From: Xylanimicrobium pachnodae JCM 13526 = NBRC 107786
Lineage (GTDB): Bacteria; Actinomycetota; Actinomycetes; Actinomycetales; Cellulomonadaceae
DNA length: 64,000 nt
Reading direction: 5' to 3'
Assembly (NCBI GenBank): GCA_001592145.1
Contig: BCWJ01000002.1
Coordinates: 1-64,000, forward strand
Shown: piece after piece, positions 1-12,700 of the stretch
How positions within the stretch are numbered: position 1 is the stretch's first letter
Layout: each line of letters starts with the position of its first letter
Notes under the pieces: model-generated
The model's input: only the letters and a program-made list of their open reading frames with translations
The model's database searches: none
What the model was told of the DNA's origin: nothing
Position numbers and translations under genes: made by a program

Positions 1-39
1 AGAGCCTTCACGGCCTGACCCCTCCGGGGCAACCCCTCA

Positions 40-69
40 ACCTTACCCGGTTCGTTTTCCCTTGTCCAA
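40..69 (-). promoter_or_regulatory. Leftward promoter, probable rRNA operon P2
   Basis: On the minus strand a -35 TTGGAC (64-69) is separated by 18 bp from a -10 TAAGGT (40-45). It reads out of the window to the left, just downstream of tyrS. In several Micrococcales a 16S rRNA gene follows tyrS, so this is probably an rrn promoter. The rRNA itself is not in the window, so the target is inferred. Confidence 0.45.
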
Positions 70-218
70 CCGGCTCTTTCGAACCGCTGCGACACGTGAG
101 AACGACCCTGGCCCACCCGGGACGCACTGCGCCCCGGTCAAAGGAGGGTGGTTTGTTGTCGAAGTCCCGCGGCCAGCCACCGTGTGGTGTCTGTTCCCCG
201 TCGGGGCGACGTCGTAGA

Positions 219-247
219 ACACTACACGGGATCGCTGGGAGTGCCAA
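219..247 (-). promoter_or_regulatory. Leftward promoter, probable rRNA operon P1
   Basis: On the minus strand TTGGCA (242-247) and TAGTGT (219-224) are spaced by exactly 17 bp. This lies about 180 bp upstream of the second leftward promoter at 40-69. Tandem promoters in a 287-bp gene-free stretch after tyrS fit a stable-RNA operon beginning beyond the left edge. Nothing else is seen in 1-287. Confidence 0.4.
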
Positions 248-287
248 ACCCGCTGGTCACGGCTGTTCGGGTGCTTGGACCCGATCG

Positions 288-1553
288 TCAGACGACCGGG
301 CTGACGGCAACCGCGAGGGTCTTCTTGCCTCGGCGCAGCACGGCGTACCGCCCGTGGAGCAGGTCCCCGAGGCGGATCGTCTGCTCCTCCGAGGTGACCT
401 TGACGTTGTTGACGTAGGCGCCGCCCTCGGCGATCGCGCGGCGGGCCGCCCCACGGGACGCGACCAGTCCCGAACCGACGAGGGCGTCGACCACCGGGCT
501 CCCCACCGTGACCGCCACCAACGGCAGCTCGGAGACGGCGCCGCGCAGCGTCACCGCGTCGAGCTCACCCAGCTCGCCGCGTCCGAAGAGCGCCTGGCTT
601 GCCGCGATGACGCCGTCGGTGGCCGCCTGTCCGTGGATCAGCGTGGTCAGGTCGCCCGCCAGAGCGCGCTGCGCCTCCCGGGCGAACGGGCGGTCGGCCA
701 CCTCCACGGCGAGCGCCTCGATCTCCTCGCGCGTGCGGAAGGTGAAGACCTTCAGGTAGTGCACGACGTCGGCGTCGGCCGTGTTGAGCCAGTACTGGTA
801 GAAGGCGTAGGGGCTCGTGAGCTCGGGGTCGAGCCACACCGCGCCACCCTCGGACTTGCCCATCTTGGAGCCGTCGGCCTTGGTGATCAGCGTCGTCGCG
901 AGGGCGTGCACCGCCGCCTGCTCCGTCTTGCGGATCAGCTCGACCCCCGAGAGCAGGTTGCCCCACTGGTCGTTTCCGCCCATCTGGAGCGTGCAGCCGT
1001 GCCGCTGGAACAGCTCGCGGTAGTCCATGCCCTGAAGGATCTGGTAGCTGAACTCGGTGAAGCTCAGGCCCTCGTCCGACGCGAGGCGTCGGGCCACGAT
1101 GTCCTTGCTCAGCATCGTGCCCATGCGGAAGTGCTTGCCGACGTCGCGCAGGAAGTCGATGGCGCTCAGCGGCGCGGTCCAGTCGAGGTTGTTGACCATG
1201 ACCGCCGCGTTCTCGCCGTCGAACGACAGGAACGGCTCGATCTGGGCGCGGATCCGGTCCACCCAGCCGGCGACCACCTCGCGCGAGTTCATGGAGCGCT
1301 CCGTCGTCGGGCGCGGGTCACCGATCAGCCCGGTGGCGCCACCCACCAGCGCGAGCGGCCGGTGCCCCGCGAGCTGGAGTCGCCGCATGTTGAGCAGCTG
1401 CACCATGTGACCGACGTGCAGGCTCTGCGCGGTCGGGTCGAAGCCCACGTAGTAGGTGATCGGTCCCTCGGCCAGCGCGGAACGCAGCGCGGCCTCGTCG
1501 GTGGTCTGCGCCACCAGGCCCCGCCACTGCAGCTCGTCGAGAATGTCGGTCAC
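288..1553 (-). CDS. tyrS: Tyrosyl-tRNA synthetase
   Basis: A class I aminoacyl-tRNA synthetase of 421 aa that charges tRNA-Tyr with tyrosine in the cytoplasm. The HIGH motif is HVGH at residues 46-49 and the KMSKS loop is KMGKS at 230-234. The tyrosine-pocket segment GMDYRELFQRHG lies near 175. A C-terminal S4 tRNA-binding domain occupies roughly residues 350-420. Length and order match the bacterial TyrRS family. The start is GTG at 1551-1553, preceded by a strong AAGGGGAG Shine-Dalgarno about 7 nt upstream. It is followed downstream only by the presumed rrn promoters. No T-box leader is visible upstream. Confidence 0.97.
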   Translation of the reverse strand: MTDILDELQWRGLVAQTTDEAALRSALAEGPITYYVGFDPTAQSLHVGHMVQLLNMRRLQLAGHRPLALVGGATGLIGDPRPTTERSMNSREVVAGWVDRIRAQIEPFLSFDGENAAVMVNNLDWTAPLSAIDFLRDVGKHFRMGTMLSKDIVARRLASDEGLSFTEFSYQILQGMDYRELFQRHGCTLQMGGNDQWGNLLSGVELIRKTEQAAVHALATTLITKADGSKMGKSEGGAVWLDPELTSPYAFYQYWLNTADADVVHYLKVFTFRTREEIEALAVEVADRPFAREAQRALAGDLTTLIHGQAATDGVIAASQALFGRGELGELDAVTLRGAVSELPLVAVTVGSPVVDALVGSGLVASRGAARRAIAEGGAYVNNVKVTSEEQTIRLGDLLHGRYAVLRRGKKTLAVAVSPVV

Positions 1554-1649
1554 CGTGGTACTCCCCTTGCTTGTTCGTGCCTGCCGGCCGTCGTCGACCG
1601 TGGTCCAGTGTGCCCGACGACGGACGCCGAGCCACGAGCATTCCGCGGA

Positions 1650-2300
1650 TCAGGCGCGCCGACGTCGCGGCGAGGCGGCACGGTAGTCCGAGACGGTCGG
1701 CTCCCCCACCAGCCAGCAGCGCCACGGGTAGAGGTCCGCGCGCCCACCCTCACCGCTGACCCCGACCCGTGGGCCGCTGGCCACCTCCCGCGCGCCCGGC
1801 GCCGGATCGGGCACCGTCAGGACCAGGTCACCGGCGCGGTCGAGCAGGTCCGCGCCGTCGTCGGCGAGCGTGAGCGCCAACGCCACCGTGAGGCGGGCCG
1901 GACCACGGGTGAGCTGGCGGTCCGAGTCGCACCGCCCCGCAGCCTGACGACGGGCCCGGGCCAGGTCGGCGCCCTCGACCACCTCGCCCGCACGCAGCAG
2001 CACCGCAGCGGCCCGGCCGGGAGGAGCGCACACCACGTTGACGCAGTGGTGCAGGCCCAGGTGCCGGTAGACGTAGACGTGCCCCGGTTCCCCGAACATC
2101 GTGGCGTTGCGGGCGGTCGGACCCCGGTAGGCGTGCGAGCCAGGATCGTTGGCGCCGTCGTACGCCTCGACCTCCGTGACCCGCAGGACGACCGTGCCGT
2201 CGGGGCTGCGGCGCAGCAGGTGCGCCCCGAGCAGGTCGCGTGCGACGGTGTGGACGTCACGCTCGAACCAGGCACGCTCGGGGATGCGGAACGCCGTCAT
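1650..2300 (-). CDS. DNA-3-methyladenine glycosylase (AAG/Mpg family)
   Basis: A base-excision repair enzyme that flips out and removes alkylated purines. The segment TEVEAYDGANDPGSHAYRG carries the catalytic Glu of the AAG family. It is followed by RNATMFGEPGHVYVY and the HHCVN segment, as in Mpg proteins. The 216-aa length is normal. The ATG at 2298-2300 is chosen because it sits in an ATGA overlap with the stop of the upstream kinase-like gene and begins a typical N-terminus (MTAFRIPERAWFERDV). Coupled translation with that gene is likely. tyrS follows 96 bp downstream on the same strand. The family is certain; the exact substrate range is inferred. Confidence 0.93.
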   Translation of the reverse strand: MTAFRIPERAWFERDVHTVARDLLGAHLLRRSPDGTVVLRVTEVEAYDGANDPGSHAYRGPTARNATMFGEPGHVYVYRHLGLHHCVNVVCAPPGRAAAVLLRAGEVVEGADLARARRQAAGRCDSDRQLTRGPARLTVALALTLADDGADLLDRAGDLVLTVPDPAPGAREVASGPRVGVSGEGGRADLYPWRCWLVGEPTVSDYRAASPRRRRA

Positions 2301-2905
2301 GGTCGCAGGGTAGGCCCGTCCTGCGGCCACGCGAGCACCGCGCCGAACCCGTCGATCCGCACGTCGGCGCGTTCGCGGGTGCGCTCACGGGCGTAGTGCG
2401 CCTCCTCGGCGACCATCCAGCGCAGCCAGTGCTCGCGCTCGTCGGCGCCGTCGCGGGCCAGTCCGCGCCGCAGGCGCTCGGCGTCGTCGGCCTCGACCCA
2501 GACCAGCAGACGGTCGAGGGCGTCGACAGCGCGGGCACCCGCACCGCAACCCTCGATGACCAGGTACGCCGACGACGGAACGTCGTGCCACTCGGCGTAC
2601 TCGCCCGAGGGCCAGTCGTAGCGGCGGTAGCGGGCGCGGCGGCCCGCCGCCAGCGGGGTCAGGACCCACTGGGCCAGGCGGGCGGCACCGCCGTCCGGGC
2701 CCGCCTCCCAGCCCTCGTACAGGTCGTCCTGGTGCACCGTCGGGGCAGGGCCGAGCGCGTCTGTGAGCTGTGCGGCGAGCGTCGTCTTGCCCGACCCGGC
2801 CGGGCCGTCGACGACGACGAGGAACGGGTCCGTGCCGGGGGCCCCGGCGGCGCGGACCCGGACCAGGCCCACCAGCGCGGACAACACGTCCTGGTCGACG
2901 CTCAT
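2297..2905 (-). CDS. Uridine kinase-like P-loop NTPase
   Basis: A 202-aa protein with a Walker A motif near residue 35 (DGPAGSGKTTLAAQL), then HQDDLYEGWEAG, which resembles the acceptor region of uridine/cytidine kinases and phosphoribulokinase-like P-loop enzymes. The pattern VIEGCGAGARA corresponds to the second strand of that fold. The start ATG at 2905 gives MSVDQDVLSALVGLVRVR. Longer in-frame extensions run into argH and are low-complexity Arg/Ser, so they are rejected. The stop overlaps the Mpg start by 4 nt (ATGA). It begins 25 bp downstream of the argH stop, so it may be the tail of the arg transcript. Substrate unknown. Confidence 0.8.
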   Translation of the reverse strand: MSVDQDVLSALVGLVRVRAAGAPGTDPFLVVVDGPAGSGKTTLAAQLTDALGPAPTVHQDDLYEGWEAGPDGGAARLAQWVLTPLAAGRRARYRRYDWPSGEYAEWHDVPSSAYLVIEGCGAGARAVDALDRLLVWVEADDAERLRRGLARDGADEREHWLRWMVAEEAHYARERTRERADVRIDGFGAVLAWPQDGPTLRP

Positions 2906-2930
2906 GCGCGGGGCGCGAAGGGCCTCGAGG

Positions 2931-7206
<4,276 letters not shown>

Positions 7207-7210
<4 letters not shown>

Positions 7211-8178
7211 GCGTGCGCTCCGTTCGACGTCGGAATGGTCTCGACAGGCTCGGTTTCGACAGGCTCAACCACCGGGGGCCGGGGGTCGGGGGTCACCATC
7301 GTGCCGTTGCCGCGGGCCGTGAAGACCTCCAGCAGCACCGAGTGGGGCTGGCGCCCGTCGATCACGGTGGCCGCGGGCACGCCGCCCTCGACGGCGCGCA
7401 GGCACGCCTCCATCTTGGGCACCATGCCCGACTCCAGGGACGGCAGCAGGGCTGCGAGGTCGGCGGCGCCGATCTGCTCGACCAGCGAGGACCGGTCGGG
7501 CCAGGAGGTGTAGAGGCCCTCGACGTCGGTGAGCACGATGAGCTTCTTGGCGCCCAGCGCCACCGCGAGCGCCGAGGCCGCGGTGTCGGCGTTGACGTTG
7601 AGCACCTGCGTGGGGTCGTCGACGTCGGGCGCGATGGTGGAGACCACGGGGATGCGGCCTGCAGCCAGGATGTCCTCGACGGCGGAGGGGTTCACGGAGG
7701 TGACGTCACCCACCAGGCCCACGTCCACGGGCTCGCCGTCGACCAGCGCGGTGCGGCGGGTGGCGCGCAGCAGGCCGCCGTCCTCGCCCGACAGACCCAC
7801 CGCGAGGGGGCCGTGGGCGTTGAGGAGGCCCACGAGCTCGCGGCCCACCTGGCCGGTGAGCACCATGCGCACCACCTCCATGGCTTCGGGGGTGGTGACA
7901 CGCAGGCCGCCGCGGAACTCGCTGGGGATCTGGAGCCGGGCGAGCATGGCGTTGATCTGCGGGCCGCCGCCGTGCACGACGACGGGGCGCAGCCCGACCT
8001 GGCGCAGGAATACCATGTCGTGCGCGAACGCGGCCTTGAGCCGATCGTCGACCATGGCGTTGCCGCCGTACTTGACGACGACGAGCGCGCCGGAGAACTC
8101 CTGGAGCCACGGCAGGGCTTCGAGGAGCACCTCGGCCTTCTGGTCCGGGGTGAGCGCGGCGACGGCTTCCGAGGTCAT
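7207..8178 (-). CDS. argB: Acetylglutamate kinase with a repeat-derived C-terminal tail
   Basis: Phosphorylates N-acetylglutamate, the usual arginine-feedback step; 323 aa. Motifs are [11 protein letters not shown] (ATP/phosphate) and [10 protein letters not shown] (substrate), with [16 protein letters not shown] near 230. The start ATG at 8178 overlaps the argJ stop (ATGA). The core ends at [12 protein letters not shown], where most family members stop. About 27 extra residues follow, containing two EPVET units encoded by a 15-bp tandem repeat (7237-7266). This tail looks like an intergenic repeat captured by the reading frame and is probably not needed for catalysis. Confidence 0.95.
7237..7266. 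repeat. Two tandem 15-bp units inside the argB 3' end
   Basis: On the plus strand the unit GGTCTCGACAGGCTC (7237-7251) is followed by GGTTTCGACAGGCTC (7252-7266) and then AACCACC. They encode the EPVET repeats of the ArgB tail. From memory, the GGTTTCGACAGGCTCAACC motif is a recurrent extragenic sequence in Micrococcales genomes; that point is not checked here. Confidence 0.8.
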
Positions 8179-9371
8179 GAGGTGTAGGCGCTGTTCTCTT
8201 CGACGTAGGCGTGGGTGAGGTCGTTGGTCATGAGGGTGGCCTCGGCGCCGCCCGCGTGCAGGTCGACGAGGATCGTCACCAGGCGGTTCCCGGCCATGTC
8301 GACGCCGGCCGGGTCCTCGTGCGCACCGCCCGCCCGGCACACCATGACGCCGTTGACGGACACGTCGAGCTGCTCGGGGTCGAACGGGGCGACGGACTCA
8401 GGCACGGTACCCACCTGGGCCAGGATGCGGCCCCAGTTGGGGTCGTTGCCGTACACGGCGGTCTTGACCAGGGCGGAGCGGGAGATCGCCCGGGCGACGG
8501 CCAGCGCGGCGTCCTCGGTGGTGGCGCCCGTGACCGTGATGGCGATGTCGTGCGAGGCGCCCTCGGCGTCGGCGAGGAGCTGGGCGGCCAGGTCGGCGGC
8601 GACGGCGCGCACGGCCTCGGCGAGCTCGGCCTCCTCCGGCTGCACGCTCGAGGCGCCCGACGCCATGAGCACGACGGTGTCCGACGTCGACATGCAGCCG
8701 TCGGAGTCGATGCGGTCGAAGGTGGTCGCGGTGGCGGCGCGCAGCGAGCGGTCGAGCAGCGCGGAGCCCTCGTCGCCGTCCGGCACCGCGGCGTCGGTGG
8801 TGATGACGCACAGCATCGTGGCGAGGGCGGGGGCGAGCATGCCCGCACCCTTGGCCATGCCGCCCACGGTGAACTCCCCCGCCGTCGTCGTCACGGTGCG
8901 CACGGCGACCTTGGGGACGGTGTCGGTGGTCATGATCGCGTGGGCGGCCGCGGCGCCCGCGGCGTCGTCGGCGGCGAGCGCCGACACCGCGACCGGGATG
9001 CCCGCGAGCAGTAGCTCGCGCTTGAGGCGGACGCCGATGACGCCCGTGGACGCCGCGAGCACGTCGATGGCGCCGATGCCGAGCGCGTCCGCCACGGCGT
9101 CGGCCGTCGCGTGCGCGTCCTGGAACCCGCCCGGGCCCGTGCACACGTTGGCCGAGCCCGAGTTCAGGACGACGGCGCGGGCGACGCCGTCCTTGACGCA
9201 CTGGCGCGACCACAGGACGGGCGCGCCAACCACGCGGTTGGCGGTGAACACCGCCGCGGCGGCGTGCTGGGGGCCGTCGTTGACGACGAGGGCGAGGTCG
9301 GGCTTGCCCGAGGCCTTGAGACCGGCGGTGACGCCGGCGGCCCGGAACCCAGCCGCTGCGGTAACGCTCAT
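8175..9371 (-). CDS. argJ: Bifunctional ornithine acetyltransferase / N-acetylglutamate synthase
   Basis: Transfers acetyl from N-acetylornithine to glutamate and can start the cycle with acetyl-CoA, which explains the absence of argA and argE here. The proenzyme is 398 aa. It cleaves itself before the Thr of the conserved ATML motif ([15 protein letters not shown]), giving alpha and beta chains. The start ATG at 9371 gives the typical [15 protein letters not shown]-terminus. An upstream TTG in frame lies in the duplicated 51-bp element and is not favoured. The end overlaps argB by ATGA. It is separated from argC by 108 bp filled with a direct repeat. Confidence 0.96.
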   Translation of the reverse strand: MSVTAAAGFRAAGVTAGLKASGKPDLALVVNDGPQHAAAAVFTANRVVGAPVLWSRQCVKDGVARAVVLNSGSANVCTGPGGFQDAHATADAVADALGIGAIDVLAASTGVIGVRLKRELLLAGIPVAVSALAADDAAGAAAAHAIMTTDTVPKVAVRTVTTTAGEFTVGGMAKGAGMLAPALATMLCVITTDAAVPDGDEGSALLDRSLRAATATTFDRIDSDGCMSTSDTVVLMASGASSVQPEEAELAEAVRAVAADLAAQLLADAEGASHDIAITVTGATTEDAALAVARAISRSALVKTAVYGNDPNWGRILAQVGTVPESVAPFDPEQLDVSVNGVMVCRAGGAHEDPAGVDMAGNRLVTILVDLHAGGAEATLMTNDLTHAYVEENSAYTS

Positions 9372-9375
9372 GCCT

Positions 9376-9482
9376 GGGCCCCCGCAAGGTCGCGAGCGGA
9401 GCGAGTGACGTTGTGGGGTGAGATCATTCCGGGGCCCCCGCAAGGTCGCGAGCGGAGCGAGTGACGTTGTGGGGTGGGATCA
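9376..9482. repeat. Duplicated 51-bp element between argC and argJ
   Basis: Two copies of a 51-bp sequence, 9376-9426 and 9432-9482, differ at one base and are separated by 5 bp. Each contains GGTCGCGAGCGGAGCGAG and ends in GATCA. The right copy includes the argC stop codon (TGA at 9480-9482). The left copy ends just before argJ and its G-rich edge supplies the only Shine-Dalgarno-like stretch for argJ. It looks like a tandem duplication that moved argJ away from argC, which elsewhere in the operon would be expected to overlap. Confidence 0.9.
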
Positions 9483-10550
9483 CGGTGCGACTCCTTCGGT
9501 GATCAGGCCGGCGGTCTCGGGCAGGCCGAGGGCCAGGTTGAGGGACTGGATGGCGGCGCCCGCGGTGCCCTTGACCAGGTTGTCGATGGCGGTGACGGTC
9601 ACGACGCGGCCCGCCGCCTCGTCCACGGCCACCTGTACCAGGGCCGTGTTGGCGCCCAGCGTCATCGCGGTGCTGGGCCACTGGCCGTCCGGAAGCAGGT
9701 GGACGAACGGCTCGTCCGCGTACGCCCGCACCCAGGCCGCACGGACCGTGGCCGGGTCGGTGCCGGGGGTGAGCCGCGCGGTGGCGGTGGCGAGGATGCC
9801 GCGGGACATCGGCACGAGCGTGGGCGTGAAGCTGATCGTGACGCCGGGCGCCCCGGCCACCTGGAGGTTCTGGCGGATCTCCGGGATGTGGCGGTGCGTG
9901 CCGCCCACGGCGTAGGGCGCCGCGGCCCCCAGCGCCTCCGAGGCGAGCAGGTGCGGCTTGAGGGACCTGCCCGCGCCCGAGTAGCCGTTCGCGAGCACGG
10001 CGACGACGTCGTCGGCCTCGATGACCCCTGCCGCGACGCCCGGCTGGAGGCCGAGCGTGACTGCGGTGACGTTGCAGCCGGGCACGGCGATGCGGCGGGT
10101 GCCGCGCAGCGCGTCGCGCTGCCGTGTGCCGTCGGCGTGGATCAGCTCGGGCAGGCCGTAGGGCCACGTCCCGGCGTGCTCGGTGCCGTAGAACTGCCGC
10201 CAGGCGGCGCCGTCCGTGAGCCGGTGGTCGGCGCCCAGGTCCACGACGACGACGTCGGAGCCGCCGGGCTGCTCGGCGATCGCGGCGGCGAGCGCCCCGG
10301 ACGCCCCGTGCGGCAGGGCGAGCACGACGACGTCGTGGCCCGCGAGCGCCGCGGCGTCGGTGGGGGCGAGCACGCGGTCGGCGAGCGAGCGCAGGTGCGG
10401 CTGGACGGCGCCCAGGGTGGCGCCTGCGCTGGAGTGCGCGGTGAGGGTGCCGACCTCGAGGAACGGGTGGTTCGTCGCGAGACGGAGGAACTCTCCGCCC
10501 GCGTAGCCGGAGGCGCCTGCGACGGCGACTCGGGCACGCTGCGTGGACAT
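9480..10550 (-). CDS. argC: N-acetyl-gamma-glutamyl-phosphate reductase
   Basis: The NADPH-dependent third step of arginine synthesis; 356 aa. The nucleotide-binding motif [13 protein letters not shown] is at the N-terminus. The catalytic Cys is in [14 protein letters not shown] near residue 155, and the family His segment [10 protein letters not shown] follows. It is first in the arg operon. The ATG at 10550 is preferred over the one at 10556 because a -10 TATAGT ends 7 nt before it, as expected for a leaderless transcript. The ARG box overlaps this promoter, so ArgR-arginine should block initiation directly. Confidence 0.95.
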   Translation of the reverse strand: MSTQRARVAVAGASGYAGGEFLRLATNHPFLEVGTLTAHSSAGATLGAVQPHLRSLADRVLAPTDAAALAGHDVVVLALPHGASGALAAAIAEQPGGSDVVVVDLGADHRLTDGAAWRQFYGTEHAGTWPYGLPELIHADGTRQRDALRGTRRIAVPGCNVTAVTLGLQPGVAAGVIEADDVVAVLANGYSGAGRSLKPHLLASEALGAAAPYAVGGTHRHIPEIRQNLQVAGAPGVTISFTPTLVPMSRGILATATARLTPGTDPATVRAAWVRAYADEPFVHLLPDGQWPSTAMTLGANTALVQVAVDEAAGRVVTVTAIDNLVKGTAGAAIQSLNLALGLPETAGLITEGVAP

Positions 10551-10557
10551 GTGCATG

Positions 10558-10563
10558 ACTATA
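10558..10563 (-). promoter_or_regulatory. argC promoter -10, leaderless
   Basis: TATAGT on the minus strand ends 7 nt before the argC ATG (10550), placing the transcription start at or next to the start codon. No convincing -35 is seen at 17-18 bp. The hexamer is embedded in the ARG box. Confidence 0.5.
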
Positions 10564-10577
10564 CATAGACATGCATA
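10560..10577 (-). promoter_or_regulatory. ARG box (ArgR operator) of argC
   Basis: An AT-rich 18-bp imperfect palindrome, TATGCATGTCTATGTATA on the minus strand, in very GC-rich surroundings. Half-sites ATGCAT and ATGTAT are spaced by 4 bp. This is the same architecture as the mycobacterial ArgR operator TTGCAT-N4-ATGCAA. A further TGCAT half-site sits at 10552-10556. The position over the argC promoter fits repression. Confidence 0.7.
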
Positions 10578-10625
10578 GGAACGCTGCGCAGTGTCGATCC
10601 ACGGACGACACTAGTCTCGGGAAGT

Positions 10626-11609
10626 ATGCGCGCAGTCGAAGCCCGCGAGGCGGGCGGTCCCGAGGTCCTGTCGTTCGTCGATCTCCCCGACCCGGAGCCC
10701 GGCCCCGGGCAGCTCCTCGTGCGGGTGGCCGCGGCCGGCGTCAACTTCATCGACACCTACCGGCGCGCGGGCGTGTACCCCATGCCGTACCCGCACGTCG
10801 TGGGCGTCGAGGGCGCAGGCGTGGTCGAGGCCGTCGGGGAAGGGGTCGGCGACTTCGCCGCCGGTGACCGCGTCGCCTGGGCCGAGGCGCCAGGCTCGTA
10901 CGCCGAGCTCGCCCTGGTCCCGGCGGCCGAGGCCGTCGCCGTACCGGACGGCCTCGACCTGCCCACCGCGGCTGCGCTCATGCTCCAGGGCATGACGGCG
11001 CACTACCTCGTGGCGTCGACGTTCGAGGTCGGGCCAGGACACGACGTGCTCCTGACCGCGGGCGCCGGCGGCGTCGGACTGCTGGCGACGCAGCTCGCCA
11101 CGGCCCGCGGGGGGCGCGTCATCACCACGGTGTCCACGCCACAGAAGGCGGCACTGTCGAGCGCCGCCGGGGCCGCGCACACGATCGACTACGCCGCGAT
11201 GGACGACATCACCACCGAGCTGCCCGCCACGGTGCGCGAGCTGACCGACGGACAGGGCGTGCACGTGGTCTACGACGGCGTCGGCCGCTCGACCTTTGCC
11301 GCGTCGCTCGCCTCCCTGCGGCGGCGCGGCACGCTCGTGCTGTTCGGCGGGGCGTCCGGTCCGGTGCCGCCCCTCGACCCGCAGGTGCTCAACCGGTCCG
11401 GGTCGCTGTACCTCACCCGGCCCACGCTCGCCCACTACGTCGCCACGCGCGCCGAGCTCGAATGGCGGGCGTCCGAGGTGCTGGGTGCCGCGGCCACCGG
11501 GAATCTCTCGGCGCGGATCGGGGCGACCTACCCGCTGGCCGACGCAGAACAGGCGCATCGCGCGCTCGAGGGCCGGGCGACCACCGGGAAGGTGCTGCTG
11601 GTCCCCTGA
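10626..11609 (+). CDS. Quinone oxidoreductase (zinc-independent MDR family)
   Basis: A medium-chain dehydrogenase/reductase of the QOR type, 327 aa, expected to reduce quinones or enones with NADPH. It has the N-terminal GroES-like fold (MRAVEAREAGGPEVLSFVD), VAAAGVNFIDTYRRAGVYP, the HVVGVEGAGVVEAVG segment and the Rossmann motif TAGAGGVGLLATQLA near 145. Catalytic zinc ligands of alcohol dehydrogenases are absent, as usual for QOR. It is divergent from argC with only 75 bp between starts. A TAGTCT hexamer 8 nt before the ATG may be a leaderless -10. A link to arginine metabolism is not indicated. Confidence 0.88.
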   Translation: MRAVEAREAGGPEVLSFVDLPDPEPGPGQLLVRVAAAGVNFIDTYRRAGVYPMPYPHVVGVEGAGVVEAVGEGVGDFAAGDRVAWAEAPGSYAELALVPAAEAVAVPDGLDLPTAAALMLQGMTAHYLVASTFEVGPGHDVLLTAGAGGVGLLATQLATARGGRVITTVSTPQKAALSSAAGAAHTIDYAAMDDITTELPATVRELTDGQGVHVVYDGVGRSTFAASLASLRRRGTLVLFGGASGPVPPLDPQVLNRSGSLYLTRPTLAHYVATRAELEWRASEVLGAAATGNLSARIGATYPLADAEQAHRALEGRATTGKVLLVP

Positions 11610-11636
11610 CTCGCGCCGGCGCTCGGCAGCGCGCAG

Positions 11637-11654
11637 TATCTCGACATCAAGATA
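11637..11654. promoter_or_regulatory. MarR-type palindrome upstream of the Tam-like gene
   Basis: TATCTCGACATCAAGATA is an 18-bp near-palindrome (TATCT-N8-AGATA arms, 14 of 18 symmetric positions). It is followed at once by ACTTGACCTCAAGGAG, which contains the Shine-Dalgarno. The form resembles binding sites of MarR-family repressors. No MarR gene lies in the window, so the regulator is unknown. Confidence 0.4.
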
Positions 11655-11675
11655 CTTGACCTCAAGGAGACTGCC

Positions 11676-12452
11676 GTGGCCGACTGGTCCCCCACCGAGT
11701 ACCTGCACTACGACGGCGAGCGGTCGCGACCGTTCGCCGACCTCCTCGCCCGCGTGGACGCCCAGCCCCGCACGATCGTGGACCTCGGCTGCGGGCCGGG
11801 ACACCTGACAGCCCTGCTGCACGCGCGCTGGCCGGGCGCCGACGTCGTCGGGATCGACTCGTCCCCCGCCATGATCGACCGGGCCCGTGCCACGAACGAC
11901 GACCCCCAGGCACGTTACGAGCTCGGCGACGTGACCGAGTACGCATGCGGCACCGGTGCCCGTGCCGACCTCGTGATCAGCAACGCGGCGCTCCAGTGGG
12001 TACCCGACCACCGCGCTCTGCTGACCCGGCTCGCGGACCGCGCCGGCCAGGCGTTCGCGTTCCAGGTCCCCGGCAACCACGACGCCCCCAGCCACGTGCT
12101 GCTGCGCTCCGTCGCAGCGCGCCCGCCCTACGCGGACGTCGTCGGGCCCGTCGAACGGCGCGCGACCGCCGACCCCTCCGAGTACCTCGACCTGCTCGCC
12201 CGCCCCGGGTGGCGGGTCGACGCATGGGAGACCACCTACGTGCACGTCCTCACCGGGCCCGACCCGGTGCTGCGCTGGATCTCCGCCACGGGCGCGCGGC
12301 CCACGCTCGCGGCGCTCGACGCCCACGACCCCGCGCTACGGGAGCGGTTCGAGACCGAGTACGGAGCCGCGTTGCGCGAGGCGTACCCGGCCCGCGGGTA
12401 CGGGACGGCCCTCGAGTTCCGCCGGGTGTTCGCTGTCGCCACCCGGGTCTAG
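11676..12452 (+). CDS. tam: Trans-aconitate 2-methyltransferase-like SAM methyltransferase
   Basis: A class I SAM-dependent methyltransferase of 258 aa. The SAM motif VDLGCGPGHLTALL is near residue 35, and motif II (VVGIDSSPAMIDRAR) follows. NAALQWVPDH matches the Tam family, as does PGNHDAPSH. Tam methylates trans-aconitate, an inhibitor of aconitase; this substrate is inferred from family resemblance. The GTG start at 11676 has a perfect AAGGAG 6 nt upstream. A MarR-type palindrome lies just before the Shine-Dalgarno, suggesting induced expression. It follows the quinone oxidoreductase by 66 bp. Confidence 0.85.
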   Translation: MADWSPTEYLHYDGERSRPFADLLARVDAQPRTIVDLGCGPGHLTALLHARWPGADVVGIDSSPAMIDRARATNDDPQARYELGDVTEYACGTGARADLVISNAALQWVPDHRALLTRLADRAGQAFAFQVPGNHDAPSHVLLRSVAARPPYADVVGPVERRATADPSEYLDLLARPGWRVDAWETTYVHVLTGPDPVLRWISATGARPTLAALDAHDPALRERFETEYGAALREAYPARGYGTALEFRRVFAVATRV

Positions 12453-12700
12453 CTGGCTCGGCACACCCGACCAGGGCGTCCCGATCGGTCCAGCCTGCCG
12501 TGGCCGCACAGCACCTGCTCACCGTCCCTCCCGCGTCCGTGATCGCCGCCGACGACCGTCGGGAGGGGCGTGGCGCGACGCGCGCTGCCACAGCAAGCGG
12601 TCACGGGGCGCGCCGCACCCTCAGGACAGCCCTAGCCTTCTCCCGGAACTCGACCTCGCACCGCGCTCACGCCCGGGCACCCCGACGAATGAGGCACACC

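Noticed and set aside
96-2396. 766-aa open frame on the plus strand across tyrS and the glycosylase
   Set aside because: Antisense to two well-supported genes; Arg/Ala/Gly-rich composition with no domain, typical of high-GC shadow frames.
10611-12326. 571-aa minus-strand open frame opposite the quinone oxidoreductase and Tam gene
   Set aside because: Antisense to two genes with clear domains; no recognisable features.
11945-12700. Long N-terminal extension of the GH43 gene into tam
   Set aside because: The extension is low-complexity Arg/Pro out of frame with tam; GTG 12701 has a good Shine-Dalgarno and the fold begins there.
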